Part shown: positions 60,686 through 64,000 of the stretch, in pieces | Position numbering within the stretch: position 1 is the first letter of the stretch | How the letters are laid out: every line of letters begins with the position of its first letter | Assembly: GCF_030505195.1 (NCBI RefSeq) | Contig: NZ_CP129672.1 | Span: forward strand, 4,808,501 to 4,872,500 | Direction of reading: 5' to 3' | Origin: Comamonas testosteroni | GTDB lineage: Bacteria > Pseudomonadota > Gammaproteobacteria > Burkholderiales > Burkholderiaceae_C | Length of the DNA: 64,000 nt | Notes under the pieces: model-generated | Databases searched by the model: none | The model's input: the letters and a program-made list of their open reading frames with translations, nothing else | What the model was told of the DNA's origin: nothing | Translations under genes and position numbers: made by a program

Positions 60686-60853
60686 GTGGGCACCCAGGCG
60701 CAGCACGCCGCGCAAAACCGAATCTCCTTGGCTTTGGCCAATCGCTACGCAGTGGGCACTCCGCTGTGGCACCTGTTCAACAACTTCTATCGCCATACCG
60801 TGCACAAAGCGGATTGCGCGGAGAACCTGCATGAGGAGGTCACACATGGCTGA
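60686..60853 (+). CDS. Small ORF overlapping the next gene
   Basis: A 55-residue frame from a GTG start (VGTQAQHAAQNRISLALANR..., TPLWHLFNNFYRHTVH), helical and protein-like. GGGAGG lies only two to three bases before GTG, too close for an ideal site. Its end overlaps the next start in ATGGCTGA. Divergent from the zinc-ribbon gene with 55 bp between starts. Confidence 0.45.
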   Translation: MGTQAQHAAQNRISLALANRYAVGTPLWHLFNNFYRHTVHKADCAENLHEEVTHG

Positions 60854-61292
60854 CTCCACCAAGCGCATAGCGCCACTCGCTCACCTGTCCAAGGATCAGA
60901 ACACTGCACTTGCTGCTGTTCTGGACGCGCTCAAGGGGCTGCCGCCCGAAGATGCGCAGGAGGTCTTGGATCACGCGGCCGAACATCTGGCTGCTGACGA
61001 CCAACCCCCGATGTTCGCTCGCGGCATCGCCGGCCCGCTTGGAAAACTGATCTGCGCCGTCAAAACCAAGATCGATGACGTCACCTATGGCCTGTGGTTG
61101 CAGTACTGCGCTGCGCGCGGCCTGGATACCGCCTGCGTGCTGCGCGACTGCATCTACGCCCTGGTGCACGGCAAGACGTATCGGCAAATGGTGATGGAGA
61201 AGATGAACCATGAAGCCAATCGTATCGATGCGATGGCTCAGCTCATAGGTCCATTTGGGGGCCCCGAACTCATGGGGAACCGCAAGCAATGA
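60846..61292 (+). CDS. Prophage protein of the replication operon, unknown
   Basis: A 148-residue soluble, helical protein (MADSTKRIAPLAHLSKDQNT..., YGLWLQYCAARGLDTACVLR). The start follows GAGGAGGT, an excellent ribosome site. It overlaps the Rha/KilAC gene by four bases (ATGA), so the two are translationally coupled. Not recognised; the position suggests an early regulator or replication accessory. Confidence 0.8.
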   Translation: MADSTKRIAPLAHLSKDQNTALAAVLDALKGLPPEDAQEVLDHAAEHLAADDQPPMFARGIAGPLGKLICAVKTKIDDVTYGLWLQYCAARGLDTACVLRDCIYALVHGKTYRQMVMEKMNHEANRIDAMAQLIGPFGGPELMGNRKQ

Positions 61293-61969
61293 ATCTGACT
61301 TCGACCATGACCCCGGCGGCCGTGCAGCTGACCATGAGCAGCCGCGAGATTGCCTGGTATGTCGGTACTCAGCACGACAGCGTGCTCAAAACCATTCGCC
61401 AACTGATCGAGAGGGGTGTCGTTTTTGGAAACGAGACCCTCTACACGCACCCCCAGAACCAGCAGACCTACCCGGAGTTCCTGCTGGACTACCGCAACAC
61501 CATGGTGGTGGTGTCTGGCTACAGCGCGGAGGTGCGGGCCAAGATCATCGACCGCTGGCAAGCGCTGGAGGCCCGGCAGGTCCCCGCACTGCCTAACTTT
61601 GCAGATCCAGTGGCCGCCGCGCGCGCCTGGGCTGACGCAAAGGAAGGCGAGCAGAACGCCGTTGCTCAGCTGGCGCTGGCGGCACCGAAGGTGACCTTCT
61701 TTGACAAGGTGGTTGAGCGCACCACACTGATGACCGCCACGCAGGTTGCCCAGAAGCTGGGCATGTCGGCCATCAAGCTGAACAAGCACCTGGACGAGCT
61801 GGGCATCTATGCCATGGGTGTAAAGCGTGCCCGTGTTTTCAAGCAGTGGGTGATCGACAAGGGCTATGGCGAGCTGAAGCAAACGGAGCTTGGCTATTCG
61901 CAGCCGCTGTTCACCACCGCCGGCGAGGCATGGATTGTTGAGCGCCTGACAAGCGAAGGAGTTGCGTGA
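61289..61969 (+). CDS. Rha/KilAC-type phage regulatory protein
   Basis: A 226-residue protein combining an N-terminal Rha-type domain (MSSREIAWYVGTQHDSVLKT..., QQTYPEFLLDYRNTMVVVSG) with a C-terminal KilAC antirepressor-type domain (MTATQVAQKLGMSAIKLNKH..., VFKQWVIDKGYG). Such proteins interfere with lysogeny control or host functions; the exact role here is inferred. It overlaps its upstream gene (ATGA) and the downstream 23-codon ORF (TGATG). Confidence 0.9.
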   Translation: MNLTSTMTPAAVQLTMSSREIAWYVGTQHDSVLKTIRQLIERGVVFGNETLYTHPQNQQTYPEFLLDYRNTMVVVSGYSAEVRAKIIDRWQALEARQVPALPNFADPVAAARAWADAKEGEQNAVAQLALAAPKVTFFDKVVERTTLMTATQVAQKLGMSAIKLNKHLDELGIYAMGVKRARVFKQWVIDKGYGELKQTELGYSQPLFTTAGEAWIVERLTSEGVA

Positions 61970-62040
61970 TGGCACAGCAACACACCAACCCCAGCACACA
62001 CAAGGCGCGGCTGGCGCAGGAAGGCAGCGCCAGCACATGA
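61969..62040 (+). CDS. 23-residue coupling ORF
   Basis: MAQQHTNPSTHKARLAQEGS and AST, starting at the TGATG overlap with the Rha-type gene, behind GAAGGAG, and ending in the ATGA overlap with the replication gene. Such perfect nesting suggests it is translated, either as a functional micro-protein or to couple ribosomes onto the replication gene, which has no strong site of its own. Confidence 0.55.
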   Translation: MAQQHTNPSTHKARLAQEGSAST

Positions 62041-63044
62041 GCCTTTCCGCATCCTTGACCAATGTTGGCCATCCCGTGGCCTATTACCCGCGCCTGGCGC
62101 GCTTCTTCGGCTCCGTGAACGTGGCCATTCTGTTTGCACAGCTGCATTACTGGAGCCAGCGCGGCGAGAGCGACCTGGGCACGCACAAGAGCTCTGAGCA
62201 GTTCAGCGAAGAGACGGGCTTGTCTTACCGTGAGCAGGTCACAGCGCGCAAGCAACTGCGCGAGGCCGGCTTTCTGGTCGAGACACACCGCCGCCTTGAG
62301 CATCGCGTCTATTACCGCCTGAATCTGGAGGCCGTGGACGCTGCTTTTGACGCCTGGACCGAGGCACAAACAAAAGCGCATTCCCCGAACGACGAAAACG
62401 CAGTTCGGGAAAACACAAATCCGCAATTGGGGAGTGACGCCAAAAGCAGTCCGGGGGCTGCTGATTCGTCGCTCGACGAACTGCGCCAAACGCAGTCCGT
62501 TAATGGTACAGAGACTCCACATAAGACTCCTACAGAGACTCCCTCTATTGCAGCCAAGGCTGGCGCCAAGGCTGCGAAGGGGAAGGAGCCGAAGAAGCCG
62601 AAGGAGGCCAAGGAACCCAAAGAGATCAAGCCGATGATGGTGAAAGCGCCCAACGGCGTGACCCATGTCATCCCCGGTGAGCTGCGCTATCCGGGCGAGA
62701 GCACCAAGAGCCACAAAACTTGGGTGGCCTATGCGATTGCCTACCAGGGCCGCTACAAGGACTGGCCCCTGTGGAACGAGTCCGTTGCAGGGCAAATCAT
62801 CAAGTTCATCGACAAGGTGGGAGCGGAGCGGGCGCCCCGTATCGCAGTGCACTACGTGCGCCGTGTCGAAGAGAAGTTCATCTGCGATCAGCTGCATCCC
62901 GTGGGTCTGCTGCTGAGCCATGCCCAGAAGTGGGCCACCCAGCAGAATACCGGCGCGAGCACACCGCCCCCATCCCTGGCCCCGGCCGCGAGCCACAAGT
63001 TTGCTGGCGCCGGCAAAGCCATTTTTGACGGGATCGAGCTATGA
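62037..63044 (+). CDS. Phage replication protein (O-like)
   Basis: A 335-residue protein. The N-terminal ~95 residues form a winged-helix DNA-binding domain common in phage replication initiators (VAYYPRLARFFGSVNVAILF, EQFSEETGLSYREQVTARKQ). A Lys/Pro/Glu-rich linker (about 175-205, AAKGKEPKKPKEAKEPKEIK) leads to a C-terminal helical domain, likely for partner binding. Start ATG 62037 is chosen because it overlaps the 23-codon ORF stop and begins the conserved domain; the frame is open back to 61962. The next gene overlaps by four bases and looks like the helicase-loader partner. An origin inside this gene is possible, but I could not identify iterons. Confidence 0.87.
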   Translation: MSLSASLTNVGHPVAYYPRLARFFGSVNVAILFAQLHYWSQRGESDLGTHKSSEQFSEETGLSYREQVTARKQLREAGFLVETHRRLEHRVYYRLNLEAVDAAFDAWTEAQTKAHSPNDENAVRENTNPQLGSDAKSSPGAADSSLDELRQTQSVNGTETPHKTPTETPSIAAKAGAKAAKGKEPKKPKEAKEPKEIKPMMVKAPNGVTHVIPGELRYPGESTKSHKTWVAYAIAYQGRYKDWPLWNESVAGQIIKFIDKVGAERAPRIAVHYVRRVEEKFICDQLHPVGLLLSHAQKWATQQNTGASTPPPSLAPAASHKFAGAGKAIFDGIEL

Positions 63045-63601
63045 ACCGCAGCTACGAGATTGCAGACCTGGCGCAGCACGCCCTGCAGGGCGCCGAGCAG
63101 CAGGGCCAGGCCCAGCGCCCGGAGGCATCCATCCGCACCCGCAAGCTGTTCGTGGTGCTGCAAAGCGCCTACGGCACAGCCTTCCTGGCCAAGTTCAGCA
63201 CAGGGGAGCTCAACGAACGCCGCGAGGACAAGGGCATGCGGGCGGCGCAACTGGTCTGGGATGCCGCCCTGGCTGAATTCGCGGATGACGTAATCGAGAC
63301 GGCCTCTCGGAATGCCCAGCGCGAGAGCCCCGAGTTCCCACCCAGCCTGCCGCAATTCGTGAAGGCCTGCGAAGCCCTGACGCCGCGCAAGACCTACTTT
63401 GAAGAGAACGGCCTGCTGGCGCTGCCTGCGCCCAAGGTAGAGCGCCTGCTGGACGTGCCGGTCGAGCTCAAGGGTGACAGCAAGGACTGGGCTCGAAAGA
63501 TCGTCGCGCGCATCAACCATGGCGATCAGACGGTGACGCGCCACAGCCGCATGGCAGCGATGGAGGCCCTGGGCCTGAGCCGGCAGCAGGAGGGCAGGTG
63601 A
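63041..63601 (+). CDS. Phage replication protein (P-like), probable helicase loader
   Basis: A 186-residue helical protein (LFVVLQSAYGTAFLAKFSTG..., ESPEFPPSLPQFVKACEALT). The pattern 'FPPSLPQFVKxC' is typical of phage P-like proteins that recruit the host DnaB helicase to the O-bound origin. It overlaps its partner gene by ATGA at the start and the next gene by TGATG at the end. Assignment rests on motif and context. Confidence 0.82.
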   Translation: MNRSYEIADLAQHALQGAEQQGQAQRPEASIRTRKLFVVLQSAYGTAFLAKFSTGELNERREDKGMRAAQLVWDAALAEFADDVIETASRNAQRESPEFPPSLPQFVKACEALTPRKTYFEENGLLALPAPKVERLLDVPVELKGDSKDWARKIVARINHGDQTVTRHSRMAAMEALGLSRQQEGR

Positions 63602-64000
63602 TGAATGCCAAACGATCTACCACCGCACTACCTGGAAGCCAGGGACCATCTCGCGCAGCTGGCAATGACGCCGGGATGGTGGCACTACTCAAGGCGCAGG
63701 GCCTTGGCGTTGGAAGAGGAATCCGTGACACATGGGCACGGCCTGTGGCCGGGAATGCGGGAAGCGGTTCGGGGCGAACTCAAGCGCCTAGGGTTCAAGC
63801 CGCCGCCAAGCGATCTGGAGCCGGTGGAGCCAAGTACGGCAACAAGAAGACCGTCACCCCCGATGGGGTGAAGTTCGACAGCAGGGCCGAGGCACGCCGC
63901 TGGGGGCATCTGTGCATGCAGCTGCGAGCGGGTGAAATCAGCGAGCTGCGCCGGCAGGTGGCCTATGAGCTGGTGCCCGCCGTGAAGTTTGCGGACGCAA
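63601..64000 (+). CDS. DUF1064-type phage protein, cut by window end
   Basis: The frame from ATG 63601 stays open to the window edge (133 codons seen). Its C-terminal visible part, KYGNKKTVTPDGVKFDSRAE then ARRWGHLCMQL, is the start of a DUF1064 domain, a small nuclease/resolvase-like family found in phages. The first ~78 residues are low-complexity (Ala/Gly/Arg) and overlap another frame at 63605-63871, so the true start may be internal. The shared ribosome site AGGAGGG lies upstream of both. Confidence 0.75.
   Translation, partial: MNAKRSTTALPGSQGPSRAAGNDAGMVALLKAQGLGVGRGIRDTWARPVAGNAGSGSGRTQAPRVQAAAKRSGAGGAKYGNKKTVTPDGVKFDSRAEARRWGHLCMQLRAGEISELRRQVAYELVPAVKFADA
63605..63871 (+). CDS. Small prophage protein overlapping the DUF1064 frame
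   Basis: An 88-residue frame (MPNDLPPHYLEARDHLAQLA, MTPGWWHYSRRRALALEEES, GLWPGMREAVRGELKRLGFK) that looks like a genuine folded protein and begins four bases after the ATG at 63601 (ATGAATG), with the same AGGAGGG site. It is in the second frame relative to the DUF1064 frame; one or both are translated. Family not recognised. Confidence 0.62.
   Translation: MPNDLPPHYLEARDHLAQLAMTPGWWHYSRRRALALEEESVTHGHGLWPGMREAVRGELKRLGFKPPPSDLEPVEPSTATRRPSPPMG

Noticed and set aside
62347..62637. 96-codon Arg-rich frame inside the replication gene
   Set aside because: Alternative-frame reading of the Lys/Pro-rich linker; no start signal.

Overview
The window looks like chromosome from a betaproteobacterium of the Comamonadaceae, most likely Comamonas or a close relative. 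The reasons are the high GC content, the gene order thrS-infC-rpmI-rplT-pheS-pheT-ihfA-MerR gene-tRNA-Pro, and the protein sequences themselves. This assignment rests on recognition; no search was run.

Bases 1-10231 are core genome. They hold isocitrate lyase, then a translation cluster: threonyl-tRNA synthetase, IF-3, ribosomal proteins L35 and L20, both phenylalanyl-tRNA synthetase subunits, IHF alpha, a MerR-type regulator and tRNA-Pro(GGG). Upstream of thrS lies what appears to be a classical attenuator: a 13-codon, Thr-rich leader peptide followed by mutually exclusive antiterminator and terminator helices. infC starts at an AUA codon. Three copies of an ~80-nt palindromic element are scattered between these genes.

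Bases 10232-40117 form a complete Lap-type biofilm adhesin locus. It encodes a TolC-family outer-membrane channel, a small unknown protein, a LapB-type ABC exporter, a LapC-type adaptor, a LuxR-type regulator, a 6521-residue adhesin, the periplasmic protease LapG and its c-di-GMP receptor LapD. The adhesin has an N-terminal retention module with a LapG cleavage motif, 32 near-identical 408-bp tandem repeats (13,056 bp), a von Willebrand A domain, and RTX repeats with a type I secretion end. Just after the repeat array is a run of 11 G residues inside the reading frame, a candidate phase-variation switch. Expected logic from known Lap systems: high c-di-GMP lets LapD hold LapG and the adhesin stays on the surface; low c-di-GMP frees LapG, which cuts the retention module.

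Bases 40118-46468 carry a bile-acid-symporter-type transporter, a LysR regulator, a small His-rich secreted protein, a diguanylate cyclase with an extracytoplasmic sensor, an infA paralogue with a small partner gene, and two stretches without convincing genes.

Bases 46746-64000 are the left part of an integrative prophage that runs off the window. A tRNA 3' end with its terminator marks the probable attachment site next to a tyrosine integrase. A leftward (minus-strand) early region holds an excisionase-like HTH protein, an ASCH-type protein, a PAPS-reductase-like protein, RdgC and many small genes, interrupted by rightward accessory genes (SUKH protein, coiled-coil protein, two lipoproteins). 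A CI/Cro-type switch with shared operator motifs sits at 58460-60082. A tightly overlapping rightward operon follows: Cro-like, unknown, Rha/KilAC antirepressor, replication O-like, P-like and DUF1064 genes. The most unusual part is 55953-57490: five small minus-strand ORFs sharing an almost identical palindromic ribosome-binding leader, three of them also sharing an upstream block at fixed distance, separated by look-alike terminators.
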